Of a DNA stretch of 64,000 nt, positions 23,433 to 31,573 are shown one piece after another; position 1 is the first letter of the stretch; every line of letters begins with the position of its first letter. Location of the stretch: positions 59,702 through 123,701 of the forward strand of contig NZ_JARVWP010000022.1 of assembly GCF_029846235.1 (NCBI RefSeq), read 5' to 3'. Below the pieces are notes generated by a model. The model was given only the letters and a program-made list of their open reading frames with translations, ran no database searches and was not told where the DNA came from. The translations under genes were made by a program, and so were the position numbers. The DNA comes from Bradyrhizobium sp. CER78 (GTDB taxonomy: Bacteria; Pseudomonadota; Alphaproteobacteria; Rhizobiales; Xanthobacteraceae).

Positions 23433-23744
23433 ATGTCGCGCTCGCCTTCGATCGTGCCGCATCAGATCGACCACGACACCTATCTCGTGCTGAACGATTT
23501 CGGTCGGCTTGGCCGTGCCTGGTGCGAGACCGACGAAGAAGGCGCCGACCGGAAAACGCTGATCCGGCGCCTGCTGGATGACCAATACAGCCATCCGGTC
23601 CGCATCGTGGCCTTCAACACCAACGAGGGATGGTCCCGCGACGTGACGACCGACATCGCCGACGAGCTTCGGCGCCGTTTCGTCGAATACGAAGAGGTCC
23701 CGCGCTCCGTGCTGGAGTTCGTGGAGACCGCCATGCGGCACTGA
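23433..23744 (+). CDS. Conserved hypothetical protein, 103 aa
   Basis: It starts MSRSPSIVPHQIDHDTYLVL. Other stretches are DFGRLGRAWCETDEEGADRK, LLDDQYSHPVRIVAFNTNEG and SRDVTTDIADELRRRF. No membrane or signal segment is seen. GGAG precedes the ATG. Uncharacterised proteins with this layout are frequent in Bradyrhizobium. It is divergent from mobB. The function is unknown. Confidence 0.75.
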   Translation: MSRSPSIVPHQIDHDTYLVLNDFGRLGRAWCETDEEGADRKTLIRRLLDDQYSHPVRIVAFNTNEGWSRDVTTDIADELRRRFVEYEEVPRSVLEFVETAMRH

Positions 23745-23793
23745 GCCGGAGCCTCGATGTCGCGAGGCCACGAAGCGGCGTCCCCACCCACAT

Positions 23794-23923
23794 CTGTCAT
23801 CGCCCGGCTCGACCGCGCGATCCAGTACGCCGCGGCCTCTCGGCTCAAGCACTACGGCCTCTGGAATACTGGATCACCCGCTTTCGCTTTCGCGGGTAAT
23901 GACACTGCCTGTTTGACGTCTAG
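23794..23923. repeat. Imperfect inverted repeat (TCATCGCCCG...CGGGTAATGA)
   Basis: The left arm TCATCGCCCGGC leads to GATCCAGTA, and the right side carries TACTGGATCACCCGC and GCGGGTAATGA. The arms pair over most of the element. It is one of several palindromic elements in this window and lies between two convergent genes. Confidence 0.65.
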
Positions 23924-23934
23924 AATCCAGAACC

Positions 23935-23980
23935 ATCCACCGCCGTCGTCCCGGCGAAAGCCAGGACGACGGCGGTGGAT
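23935..23980. repeat. 17-bp perfect hairpin between convergent genes
   Basis: ATCCACCGCCGTCGTCC at 23935-23951 is perfectly complementary to GGACGACGGCGGTGGAT at 23964-23980, with a 12-base loop. It matches the core of the repeat at 10286-10400. It sits nine bases from the stop of the minus-strand moeA-like gene, so it could act as a terminator without a U-tract. That use is inference. Confidence 0.75.
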
Positions 23981-23988
23981 GCGGAGCA

Positions 23989-26043
23989 CTACGCCGGCCC
24001 GAACCCCGCCGCCGTCAGCGCAGCGCGACCCTGCTCCGATGCCAGCGCGTCGAGAAAGGCCTGCACTGCGGGCCGCTGCTTGCGCGCCGTCACCAGCGCG
24101 AAGTCGTAATGCTCTTCGGCGAGCGGAATGAAACCGAGCCCGGACGCGTGCGCGACCGGCGCGATGGTCATGCCCCAGTCGGCGCGGTGCTGCGCCACCG
24201 CGGCCGCAACCGCGTTGTGCGAGCGCGGCTGATTCCAGTAGCCGTCGGGCCGGCTGCCGGCCAGCAGGCGATCGATCAGGATACGCGTGCCGGCGCCCTG
24301 GTTGCGGTTGACCATGATGCAGGAGGGATCGGCGAGCGCGGCGCGCACCGCCTGCTCTGCGCTCAAGCCGGCAAAGCGCTTGTCGTCCCGACGGAACACG
24401 ATGCCCTGCATGCGCCGCCAGCCCGGCACGAGTTCGAGGCCATCGGCCAGATACGGCGTGTTGTAGGTCCCGGTCTTGTCGTCGAACAGATGGATCGGGG
24501 CGAGATCGCATTCGCCGCGCTTGGCGGCCGCGAGCCCTCCGAGACTGCCGACCGCGATCGAACGCACCACAAGGCCGGCATGCGCCAGCGGTGCAGTGAC
24601 GAGATCGAGCCCGGTGCAATGGCTGCCGACGATGACGAGATCGGGCACCCGCACATGCGGCGTGAACAGCGTCACCTCGGCGTCGCTGCCGGCCGGCATC
24701 TGGTCGGCCAGCGCCTCGATCTTCAGGAAGCCGTCGGCCTGCGCAAACGACGTGATCGCGCCCGAGCCCTTGCCGCCGGGATAAGCAATCAGACCGTCGG
24801 CGCCCTCGACCAGCGACACCATCACGAACTCGGTGCGTCCGAGCTCGGAGGCGATGCGCACCGGCACCCTGGCCGCGACCTTGGCATCCGAGCGCGGCGG
24901 CAGGCCGGCCAACCGCCGCAGCACCGGCACGATCATGTCGTGGAAGGTGAACATCGCTGAGGTCGGAAAGCCCGGCAGGATCACCACCGGCTTGCCGTCG
25001 CACACCGCAAGGCACAGCGGCTTGCCGGGTTTGAGCGCCACGCCATGCGCGATGATGCCGGGCTTGCCGAGCCTTGCGATGATCCGGTGCGAGACGTCGC
25101 CCGCACCCTTGGAGGTGCCGCCGGACAGCACCAGCATGTCGCTCTCCGCCAGCGCCTTGCGCATCGCGGCTTCGAGCATGGCCTCATTGTCGGCAATCGC
25201 ACCGAGGAATGCCGCATCACCGCCGTTCTCGGCAATCGCCGCGGTGACGATCGCACCATTGGTGTCGTAGATCGCAGCCGGCCGCAGCGTCTCGCCCGGC
25301 TGCACCAGTTCGTCGCCGGTCGAGAGGATCGCAACGCGGGGACGGCGCACCACCGCGACTTCGGCGATGCCGCAGGCCGCGAGCATGCCGATCTCGCGCG
25401 AGCCGATGATCGTTCCCGCGCGCAGCAGCGCCTCGCCGCGCGCGATGTCCGAGCCGGCATAGGACACGAACTGTCCGGGCGATGCCGCACGCCGGACCTC
25501 GATGGCGTCGTTGCCGCCCCCTTGGCCGACTGGCTGGGTGTGCTCAACCATCACGATCGCATCCGCACCGCGCGGCACCGGGCCGCCGGTCGCAATCGCA
25601 GTGGCAGTGCCCGGGAGCACCGGCAGGGCCGGCGCGGTGCCGCACGAAATCGTCTCGCCGTTCAGCGCGAGCTGCACCGGCGCGCCCTCGCCTGCGCGCG
25701 CAAGATCGGCGGAGCGCACCGCAAAGCCGTCGACATTGGAGCGATCGAACGGCGGCACGTCGATCGGCGCCATCACGTCTTCCGCCAGCGCACGGCCGAG
25801 TGCATCGGCGAGCCGCCGCGCCTCGGACGGCAATTGGCGCGGGAACAGCGCCGTCTCGAAGCGCGCGATCGCCTCCTCGCGCGCCAGGATGGTCAGGAAC
25901 TGGTCCTGCTCGAAGTGGGAGCTGTCGTTCCGGGGCGATGCGCCAGCATCGAACCCGGAATCTCGAGATTCCGGGTTCGCGCTACCGCGCGCCCCGGAAT
26001 GACGATGCTGCTTATGGTCGGTCGATGTCGGCATCTCGGTCAT
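23989..26043 (-). CDS. MoeA-like molybdopterin protein fused to a PBP-like domain
   Basis: The 684-aa frame holds a complete MoeA region: VPPFDRSNVDGFAVRS, MVEHTQPVG, LSTGDELVQPGE, LSGGTSKGAGDVSHRI and the loop ILPGFPTSAMFTFH. After residue about 440 comes a periplasmic-binding-like domain (LVIVGSHCTGLDLVTAPL, IMVNRNQGAGTRILIDRLL) as in MoeA-PBP fusions of archaea and alphaproteobacteria. MoeA inserts molybdate into adenylated molybdopterin; the extra domain may bind the metal oxyanion. Residues about 14-40 are the translation of a palindromic DNA repeat, so the true N-terminus is uncertain. It starts nine bases after the next gene's stop. Confidence 0.85.
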   Translation of the reverse strand: MTEMPTSTDHKQHRHSGARGSANPESRDSGFDAGASPRNDSSHFEQDQFLTILAREEAIARFETALFPRQLPSEARRLADALGRALAEDVMAPIDVPPFDRSNVDGFAVRSADLARAGEGAPVQLALNGETISCGTAPALPVLPGTATAIATGGPVPRGADAIVMVEHTQPVGQGGGNDAIEVRRAASPGQFVSYAGSDIARGEALLRAGTIIGSREIGMLAACGIAEVAVVRRPRVAILSTGDELVQPGETLRPAAIYDTNGAIVTAAIAENGGDAAFLGAIADNEAMLEAAMRKALAESDMLVLSGGTSKGAGDVSHRIIARLGKPGIIAHGVALKPGKPLCLAVCDGKPVVILPGFPTSAMFTFHDMIVPVLRRLAGLPPRSDAKVAARVPVRIASELGRTEFVMVSLVEGADGLIAYPGGKGSGAITSFAQADGFLKIEALADQMPAGSDAEVTLFTPHVRVPDLVIVGSHCTGLDLVTAPLAHAGLVVRSIAVGSLGGLAAAKRGECDLAPIHLFDDKTGTYNTPYLADGLELVPGWRRMQGIVFRRDDKRFAGLSAEQAVRAALADPSCIMVNRNQGAGTRILIDRLLAGSRPDGYWNQPRSHNAVAAAVAQHRADWGMTIAPVAHASGLGFIPLAEEHYDFALVTARKQRPAVQAFLDALASEQGRAALTAAGFGPA
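25924..26003. repeat. Palindromic element inside the moeA-like coding region
   Basis: An 80-base inverted repeat starts GTCGTTCCGGGGCG and ends CGCCCCGGAATGAC, with a perfect core CCCGGAATCTCGAGATTCC. It is nearly identical to the intergenic element at 28567-28645. Here it is read through in frame near the 5' end of the moeA-like gene, adding about 27 residues of arginine, serine and glycine-rich character. Confidence 0.85.
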
Positions 26044-26052
26044 CTCGGGAAC

Positions 26053-27162
26053 TCACTCCCGCAATATATAGGCATCGACGACCGTGCCCGCAGCGAAGCC
26101 TTCGGAAGCGCCGGGCACGATCAGCAGGCCTTCGGCGCGCGAGATGGCGTCGAGCGACAGGTCGCCGATCGCAAGCGTGGCCCAGCTCCCGTCCTGACGC
26201 GTCAGCAGCACGATTTCAGCTATCCCGACGCCGGAGGCGATCTTGCGTTCCAGCGGCAGCGCCAGCGTCTTGCGCGGGTGCCGGACCGACAAACGATCGA
26301 GCAGGGGAAGCGCAATCGCCCACCAGGCCGCGAATGCCTGATCCGGCGCGCCGGGCAGAGCGACGACCGGCGTTGCATCGACGCGGCCGACCGCCGTGGT
26401 GCGCCCGGGCTGCAACGCAATGCCGTGCGCGATCAGCGTGCCGCGCGCCGCCAGCGCATTCACCGCGGCATCGTTGCGGCCAACGCCGGTGCCGCCGATC
26501 GTGACGATCAGGTCGCAACCATCTGCCGCGAGCGCGTTGGCAATCGCGGTCACATCCGGCGCCACCTCGGCGCAGACGATTTCAGTGCCCGCGAACTGCG
26601 CAGTGTCAGCGATCAGCTGCGCGGTCAGCTGACCGTTGGAGGTGTTGACGATACGAAGCCGTGGCCGTCGCACACGCAACAGGTCCAGCCCGGCCGCGCG
26701 TGCGAGCAGCAGACCGCGCGGCAGCAGCGGCTCACCGGCCGCGATCACGGCACGCCCGATCGCAATATCGCTGCCGGCACGCCGGACGCCCTGCCCCGGG
26801 ATGGCTTCGGCCAGCACCTGCGCCAACGGACCGGAGCTGTCGACGGCATCGGCATCGACCACGCAGTCAGTGCCGTCGGGCATCGCCGCGCCGGCCTCGA
26901 CCCAGACCGGGAGCGCGGCGAGCGGCAGCGGTGCGTAGGAGGACGCACCGACCAGGTCATTGGCACGCATCGCCCAACCGTCGCCGACGGCGACATCGTG
27001 CGGCGGATAGGCGCGCAAGGCCGGCATCTCGGCGGCAATGCATCGCAAGGCCTCGGCCGGCGGCAGTTCGATCGGCTGGACCGGCGCGAGGTTACGGAGC
27101 ACGGCGGCCAGCGCCGCATCGAGCGGGGTGAGCGAAGCCGGAAGGCGCTGGGCAGTGACCAT
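26053..27162 (-). CDS. Divergent MoeA-like protein, 369 aa
   Basis: The MoeA fold is visible in PPHDVAVGDGWAMRANDL, AGAAMPDGTDCVVDADAV, IVTIGGTGVGRNDAAVNAL and VVALPGAPDQAFAAWW. Key signature residues differ from true MoeA: VDGFAV becomes GDGWAM and the GGxS motif becomes GGTG. Orthologues would be paired with a MoeA-PBP gene, as here. It may be a scaffold or specialised partner in cofactor insertion. It is first in a two-gene unit, with the MoeA-PBP gene starting nine bases after its stop. Confidence 0.8.
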   Translation of the reverse strand: MVTAQRLPASLTPLDAALAAVLRNLAPVQPIELPPAEALRCIAAEMPALRAYPPHDVAVGDGWAMRANDLVGASSYAPLPLAALPVWVEAGAAMPDGTDCVVDADAVDSSGPLAQVLAEAIPGQGVRRAGSDIAIGRAVIAAGEPLLPRGLLLARAAGLDLLRVRRPRLRIVNTSNGQLTAQLIADTAQFAGTEIVCAEVAPDVTAIANALAADGCDLIVTIGGTGVGRNDAAVNALAARGTLIAHGIALQPGRTTAVGRVDATPVVALPGAPDQAFAAWWAIALPLLDRLSVRHPRKTLALPLERKIASGVGIAEIVLLTRQDGSWATLAIGDLSLDAISRAEGLLIVPGASEGFAAGTVVDAYILRE

Positions 27163-27345
27163 GGCCCGCTATGGACTGAATCGGCCCCGAAAGAAACTGC
27201 CTCGCACCGGTCCGGGCCTGCGTCATTAGACCGATGGCGCGTTGACGCGGACCCCAAACTAGTTGCAAAAGAAACCAATATAACCGGGTTCCAGAGACCC
27301 GGGACAACCATAATGGCCAATGCGCCAGTTCAGGAGGGAGACAGA

Positions 27346-28557
27346 ATGAACGCCACCAGACTAGCCATGTTCGGGACGCTCGCAGCCGCGCTACTGGCCT
27401 CTTCGGCCGCATCGGCCCAGATATCCGACGACATCGTCAAGATCGGCGTGCTGACGGACATGAACGGCCCAGCCTCGACGCCGACCGGACAGGGCTCGGT
27501 CACCGCCGCGCAGATGGCGGTCGACGATTTCGGCGGCAAGGTGCTCGGCAAGCCGATCTCGGTGATCGTCGGCGATCACCAGCTCAAGCCGGACATCGGC
27601 GCGACCATCGCGCGGCGCTGGTATGACGTCGATCAGGTCGACCTCATCGTCGACGTGCCGGTCTCGGCGGTCGGCCTCGCGGTGCAGAACATCGCCAACG
27701 AGAAGAAGAAGCTGTTCATCACCCACTCGACCGGCGCGACCGATTTCCATGGCAAGTTCTGCTCGCCCTACGCCATGCAGTGGGTGTTCGACACTCGCGC
27801 GCTCGCGGTCGGCACCGCGCAGGAGGTCGTGAAGCGCGGCGGCGACAGCTGGTTCTTCATCACCGACGACTATGCGTTCGGTCATTCGCTGGAGAAGGAC
27901 GCTTCCGCGATCGTGACGAAGAACGGCGGCAAGGTGCTCGGCGCGGTACGCCCGCCGTTTGCGACGCCCGATCTATCATCCTTCATTCTGCAGGCGCAGG
28001 CCTCGAAGGCCAAGATCATCGGCATCGCCGGCGGCCCGCCCAACAACACCAACGAAATCAAGACCGCTGCCGAGTTCGGCGTCTTTGCCGGCGGGCAGCA
28101 GATGGCCGCGCTGCTGGCCTTGATCACCGACGTCCACTCGATCGGGCTGTCGGCCGCGCAGGGCCTGCTGCTGACCACCTCGTTCTACTGGGACATGGAC
28201 GACAAGACCCGGGAATGGTCGAAGCGCTATTTCGCCAAGATGAACCGGATGCCGACGATGTGGCAGGCCGGCGTCTACTCCTCGGTGACCGCCTATCTGA
28301 ACGCGATCAAGGACAGCGGCACCGACGATCCGCTCAAGGTCGCGGCCAAGATGCGCGAGAAGCCGGTCGAGGATTTCTTCGCCCGCAACGGCAAGCTGCG
28401 CGAGGACAATCTGATGGTGCACGATCTCTGGCTGGTGCAGGTCAAGATCCCGTCCGAGTCGAAGTATCCGTGGGACTATTACAAGATCCTGGCCAAGATC
28501 TCGGGCGAGGATGCGTTCGGCCCGCCGGATCCGGCGTGTTCGATGGTGAAGAAATAA
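27346..28557 (+). CDS. ABC transporter substrate-binding protein (branched-chain amino acid type)
   Basis: A 403-aa periplasmic protein with signal peptide MFGTLAAALLASSAASAQ. The Peripla_BP_6 pattern follows: VKIGVLTDMNGPASTPTGQG, DHQLKPDIGATIARRW, FITHSTGATDFHG and DYAFGHSLEKDA. These proteins bind amino acids, amides or aromatic acids for HAAT-type ABC importers. The ATG at 27346 has AGGAGGGAG upstream. No permease or ATPase gene is nearby, so it is an orphan receptor. The open frame extending back to 25045 is an antisense artefact. Confidence 0.9.
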   Translation: MNATRLAMFGTLAAALLASSAASAQISDDIVKIGVLTDMNGPASTPTGQGSVTAAQMAVDDFGGKVLGKPISVIVGDHQLKPDIGATIARRWYDVDQVDLIVDVPVSAVGLAVQNIANEKKKLFITHSTGATDFHGKFCSPYAMQWVFDTRALAVGTAQEVVKRGGDSWFFITDDYAFGHSLEKDASAIVTKNGGKVLGAVRPPFATPDLSSFILQAQASKAKIIGIAGGPPNNTNEIKTAAEFGVFAGGQQMAALLALITDVHSIGLSAAQGLLLTTSFYWDMDDKTREWSKRYFAKMNRMPTMWQAGVYSSVTAYLNAIKDSGTDDPLKVAAKMREKPVEDFFARNGKLREDNLMVHDLWLVQVKIPSESKYPWDYYKILAKISGEDAFGPPDPACSMVKK

Positions 28558-28566
28558 CTGCCAGCA

Positions 28567-28645
28567 GTCATTCCGGGGCGATGCGTCAGCATCGAACCCG
28601 GAATCTCGAGATTCCGGGTTCGCGCTTCGCGCGCCCCGGAATGAC
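28567..28645. repeat. Palindromic intergenic element (GTCATTCCGGGGCG family)
   Basis: A 79-base inverted repeat with ends GTCATTCCGGGGCG and CGCCCCGGAATGAC and the core CCCGGAATCTCGAGATTCC. It is a near-identical sister of the element at 25924-26003. It lies between convergent genes, nine bases after the upstream stop codon. Confidence 0.9.
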
Positions 28646-28680
28646 CTCTGCATAGACGCAACGACGCGTCCATGCAGAGA

Positions 28681-29649
28681 TCACTTCGCCACCCCGATCT
28701 CTCGGAAATATCTCAGCACGCCGGGGTGGATCAGATTGAGATCGGGCGCGGCGGCGATGGTGTTCGCCGCCGTGGTCTCGCAGGCCTGCGCAAGCTTCTT
28801 GCAGAAATCGGCCTCGACGCCATGTAGTGTCTTCGCCAGCCGATAGGCGACATCGTCGGACAGGCTCTCGCGCACCAGGATGTAGCTCCAGGAGCCGACC
28901 GAAGAGATGGCTTCCGTCTGCTTCGGATAGCTGCCGGCGGGGATCGTCAGCGGCTTCAGGAAGGTGTGCCTGGCACGGATGCGCGCGATCTCGTCCGCGG
29001 TCGGCGCAATGAAGCGCGCGCCGCTTGCGCTCTCGGCCATCTTGCTGAAACCGGGCCAGCCAATGCCGGCGCCCCACAGCGCCGCCGCGCGGCCGTCCTC
29101 GACCATCGCGGGTCCGTCGCCGGCGCGATCGAGATAGATCGATTTGAAGTCCTCGTCCTGCTTCAACCCGATGCCGTCGAGGATATAGCGCGACAGGATC
29201 GGCAGGCCGGAGCCCTTGGCGCCGAACGCGACGGACTGGCCGACCAGATCCTGGATCGTCTTGTAGCGACTGTCGGCGCGGACCACGAACATGCCCGGGC
29301 TCGAATACATCGCGGTGAGGATCTTCAGCTTGGTCGCCTTCGGCCGGCCGATGCCCATGAAGGCTTCATAGGACGGCTCGCCCGCAACGGTTGCGATGTC
29401 GACGCTGCCGGCCTCGAGCAGCGGAATGTTCTCGTTGGAGCCCTTGGTGTTGCGCGGCTCGATCGACAGCGTCGGATCGGCCGCATTCATCACCTCGGCG
29501 AACGCATTGCCATAGAGCGGAAAGCCGCCGCCCGGCGTCGCGGTGGCGAAACTGATCGTGGTTTTGGAAATGGTTTTGCCCCCCTCTTGCGCCGCCGCGC
29601 CGCCCGCGAGCAGCAGCACGCCGGCGCAAATCATAACAGCGAATTTCAT
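28681..29649 (-). CDS. TAXI-family TRAP transporter solute-binding protein
   Basis: A 322-aa protein with signal peptide MKFAVMICAGVLLLAGGAAA. The TAXI-type features are FATATPGGGFPLYGNAFAEV, NTKGSNENIPLLEAGSVDIA, SVAFGAKGSGLPILSRYI and IPAGSYPKQTEAI. TAXI receptors serve TRAP transporters for dicarboxylates or glutamate-like acids, but no TRAP membrane subunit is next to it. The start at 29649 fits the signal peptide; a longer start at 29670 adds seven residues. Confidence 0.88.
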   Translation of the reverse strand: MKFAVMICAGVLLLAGGAAAQEGGKTISKTTISFATATPGGGFPLYGNAFAEVMNAADPTLSIEPRNTKGSNENIPLLEAGSVDIATVAGEPSYEAFMGIGRPKATKLKILTAMYSSPGMFVVRADSRYKTIQDLVGQSVAFGAKGSGLPILSRYILDGIGLKQDEDFKSIYLDRAGDGPAMVEDGRAAALWGAGIGWPGFSKMAESASGARFIAPTADEIARIRARHTFLKPLTIPAGSYPKQTEAISSVGSWSYILVRESLSDDVAYRLAKTLHGVEADFCKKLAQACETTAANTIAAAPDLNLIHPGVLRYFREIGVAK

Positions 29650-29768
29650 CCCGAGCCTCAAGCATTGCACACGAGTCCAACTATCGTCGCACGGGCGGGG
29701 TCGTAGGCAAAGGCAGGGTTTTGTGAAACCATGACGGCAACAGTCACAAGAAAATGACGGGAGAGACG

Positions 29769-30737
29769 ATGATCCGGTTCGTACGTGCTGCTCTGCTTGG
29801 TTTGGCCTGCTGTCTTGCTTCGCTCAGCCCCTCATCCGCATCCGACTATCCGAACCGGCCGGTGCGCTGGCTGATCGGGTTTGCCGCCGGCGGCCCGGTC
29901 GACATCGTCGCCCGCATCATGAGCCAGTGGCTGTCGGATCATCTCGGCCAGCAATTCGTGGTCGAGAACCGCACCGGCTCCGGCGGCAACATCGCGGCCG
30001 CAGCCGCGATCAACTCGCCGGCCGACGGTTACACGCTGCTGTTCGTCGCACCCAACAATGCGATCTCGACCTCGCTCTACAAGAAGCTGCCCTACGACTT
30101 CCTGCGCGACACCACACCGGTCGCCAGCATCATGCAGCTCACCAACATGCTGGTGGTCTCGAATGCGATGCCGGTGAAGACGGTTCAGGAGTTCATCGAC
30201 TATTGCAGGGCCAATCCGGGCAAGATCGCCTACGCCTCGTCCGGCTACGGCACCTCGGTGCATATGTCGGCCGAGCTGTTCAAGGCGATGACCAAGTGCG
30301 ACATGCAGCACGTGCCGTATCGGGGATCGGCGATCGCCTTCCCCGACATCATCTCCAACAAGGTGCAGCTGATCTTCGACAATCTGCCGTCGGCGCTGGA
30401 GCAGTCGCGCGGCGGCAGCGTCCGCGCGCTCGGCGTCACCTCGCCGCAGCGCTGGCCGAGCGTGCCCGACGTGCCCGCGATCGCCGAAACGGTGCCGGGC
30501 TTCGAGGCGGTCGGGTTCTACGGCATCTCAGCGCCGAAGGGCACTCCGCCGGAGATCGTCGACGCGCTGAACAAGGCCGTCGGCGAGGCCCTGAAGGACC
30601 CCAAGCTGGTGGCGCGCCTCGCCGAGGCAGGCGGCATCCCGAAGCCGATGACCCCGGCCGAATTCGGCAAGTTGGTGGCCGATGAGACCGAGAAATGGCG
30701 CAAGGTCGTCGAGTTCGCCGGCGTCTCGGTCGATTGA
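29769..30737 (+). CDS. Bug/TctC-family tripartite tricarboxylate transporter receptor
   Basis: A 322-aa periplasmic protein with signal peptide MIRFVRAALLGLACCLASLS. The Bug pattern is clear: YPNRPVRWLIGFAAGGPVDI, VVENRTGSGGNIAAAAAINS, SSGYGTSVHMSAELFKAMT, VPYRGSAIAFPDIISNKVQL and APKGTPPEIVDALNKAV. These bind carboxylates for TctAB or act as sensors. GGGAGAG precedes the ATG. It is the third solute-binding protein in a row with no membrane partner. The tRNA gene follows. Confidence 0.92.
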   Translation: MIRFVRAALLGLACCLASLSPSSASDYPNRPVRWLIGFAAGGPVDIVARIMSQWLSDHLGQQFVVENRTGSGGNIAAAAAINSPADGYTLLFVAPNNAISTSLYKKLPYDFLRDTTPVASIMQLTNMLVVSNAMPVKTVQEFIDYCRANPGKIAYASSGYGTSVHMSAELFKAMTKCDMQHVPYRGSAIAFPDIISNKVQLIFDNLPSALEQSRGGSVRALGVTSPQRWPSVPDVPAIAETVPGFEAVGFYGISAPKGTPPEIVDALNKAVGEALKDPKLVARLAEAGGIPKPMTPAEFGKLVADETEKWRKVVEFAGVSVD

Positions 30738-30849
30738 GGCGTGAGTGGCCGTCATGGGCGGATCGGGGCGGCATTGCCGAAACCCGACGCAACCTGTAAA
30801 CGGAGCCCGCACCGTTGCCGGCCGCCCCCCCGCGGCCCGCAAGGCGGCG

Positions 30850-30925
30850 GGGCCTGTAGCTCAATGGTTAGAGCCGGCCGCTCATAACGGTCTGGTTGCA
30901 GGTTCGAGTCCTGCCGGGCCCACCA
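30850..30925 (+). tRNA. tRNA with CAT anticodon (tRNA-Ile2 or elongator tRNA-Met)
   Basis: A 76-base cloverleaf. The acceptor arms are GGGCCTG and CGGGCCC, the D arm is GTAGCTCAATGGTTAGAGC, the anticodon stem is GGCCG/CGGTC around the loop CTCATAA, the T arm is GCAGGTTCGAGTCCTGC, and the CCA end is encoded. The anticodon is CAT. C4-G69 and C5-G68 in the acceptor stem favour the lysidine-modified isoleucine tRNA over elongator methionine, but this is not decisive. Its 3' end borders the defence island, a usual attachment site for integrases. Confidence 0.92.
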
Positions 30926-30955
30926 AGAATATCCGTGTTGTGCGGACACTTTGAA

Positions 30956-31011
30956 AACGACTCGATTTCACCCTTAAGAACGACTCGATTTCGTTTTGAA
31001 TACGACTCGAT
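30956..31011. repeat. Three direct repeats AACGACTCGATTT beside the tRNA
   Basis: AACGACTCGATTT at 30956-30968, again at 30979-30991, and TACGACTCGAT at 31001-31011. The copies are 22-23 bases apart, about two helical turns. Two further CTCGATTT-like words follow in the AT-rich stretch to 31070. The regular spacing suggests protein-binding sites such as integrase arm sites or an iterated operator. No integrase gene is seen. Confidence 0.7.
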
Positions 31012-31091
31012 CTTAGATCTCCCTGAAACGCCTATCGAATTTCCCCTCGATTTTTTCGTCGATTTTTGAGCTGGAAAAAAGTCAGGGGGGT

Positions 31092-31190
31092 CTAATCAGC
31101 TTCGTTGCGTTCTTTGACGCCTGCATAAGCGAGGGCTCTCACCACCCTGAGTAGGTCCTCGAGGGTCCGGAGTATCTTTTTCTCAACCAT
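31092..31190 (-). CDS. 32-aa peptide coupled to the gene upstream
   Basis: The frame reads MVEKKILRTLEDLLRVVRAL then AYAGVKERNEAD. Its ATG overlaps the stop of the 127-aa gene (TGATG), a standard coupling signal. It is predicted to be a single amphipathic helix with alternating leucine/valine and charged residues. There is no recognised family. It could be the small partner of the 127-aa protein, but it is short enough that chance cannot be excluded. Confidence 0.4.
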   Translation of the reverse strand: MVEKKILRTLEDLLRVVRALAYAGVKERNEAD

Positions 31191-31573
31191 CAAGGTCCCC
31201 GAGGCGTGGCGTGCTGATCGGTAGCCAAGCCTCGTTCTACAATCCTTCTCGCCGCCCGCCTCAACCGTACTCGCGCGTCGTATCCGCCAAAATCGACGCC
31301 CTCCGCCAAGTAGAACGGCGACGAATTGCGAAGCCGCACCATCTCGCGGTCGCGGCTGACAAGCCTGGACGCAAGCTCTTTCGTCGGAAGCGCAAGTAGC
31401 TCCTCCCACTCGCGCACGAACGGCCAGTCGACGAATTGGTCCGCTTGGCGCGCGTGGGCGATCTTGGCCCTTTCAACCAGCGACGGGTCGCGACGAACCA
31501 TCCGCACGATCAGCCGATGCATCATCAGCTTCGCGGTGTCCCCGACCACTCCCTCGTTCACTTCGCCGGCCAT
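31190..31573 (-). CDS. Unknown small protein of the island, 127 aa
   Basis: It starts MAGEVNEGVVGDTAKLMMHR and continues VERAKIAHARQADQFVDWPF, EWEELLALPTKELASRLVSR and MVRLRNSSPFYLAEGV, ending in an arginine-rich helix. It has no membrane segment and is predicted mostly helical. AAAGGAC lies seven bases before the ATG. It is the island gene nearest the tRNA and forms a two-gene unit with the 32-aa frame. The function is not recognised; the size and pairing would suit a toxin-antitoxin or accessory module, but that is a guess. Confidence 0.6.
   Translation of the reverse strand: MAGEVNEGVVGDTAKLMMHRLIVRMVRRDPSLVERAKIAHARQADQFVDWPFVREWEELLALPTKELASRLVSRDREMVRLRNSSPFYLAEGVDFGGYDARVRLRRAARRIVERGLATDQHATPRGP

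Noticed and set aside
25045..27345. A plus-strand frame open for over 2 kb, joined to the ABC substrate-binding gene, appearing as one 1170-aa protein
   Set aside because: It runs antisense to two clear moeA-like genes and has low-complexity Arg/Asp-rich text. The real gene begins at the ATG at 27346 with a signal peptide and a strong ribosome site.
30956..31070. A CRISPR array
   Set aside because: Three short 13-base direct repeats with 9-10 base gaps are too short for repeats and spacers, and no cas genes are present.
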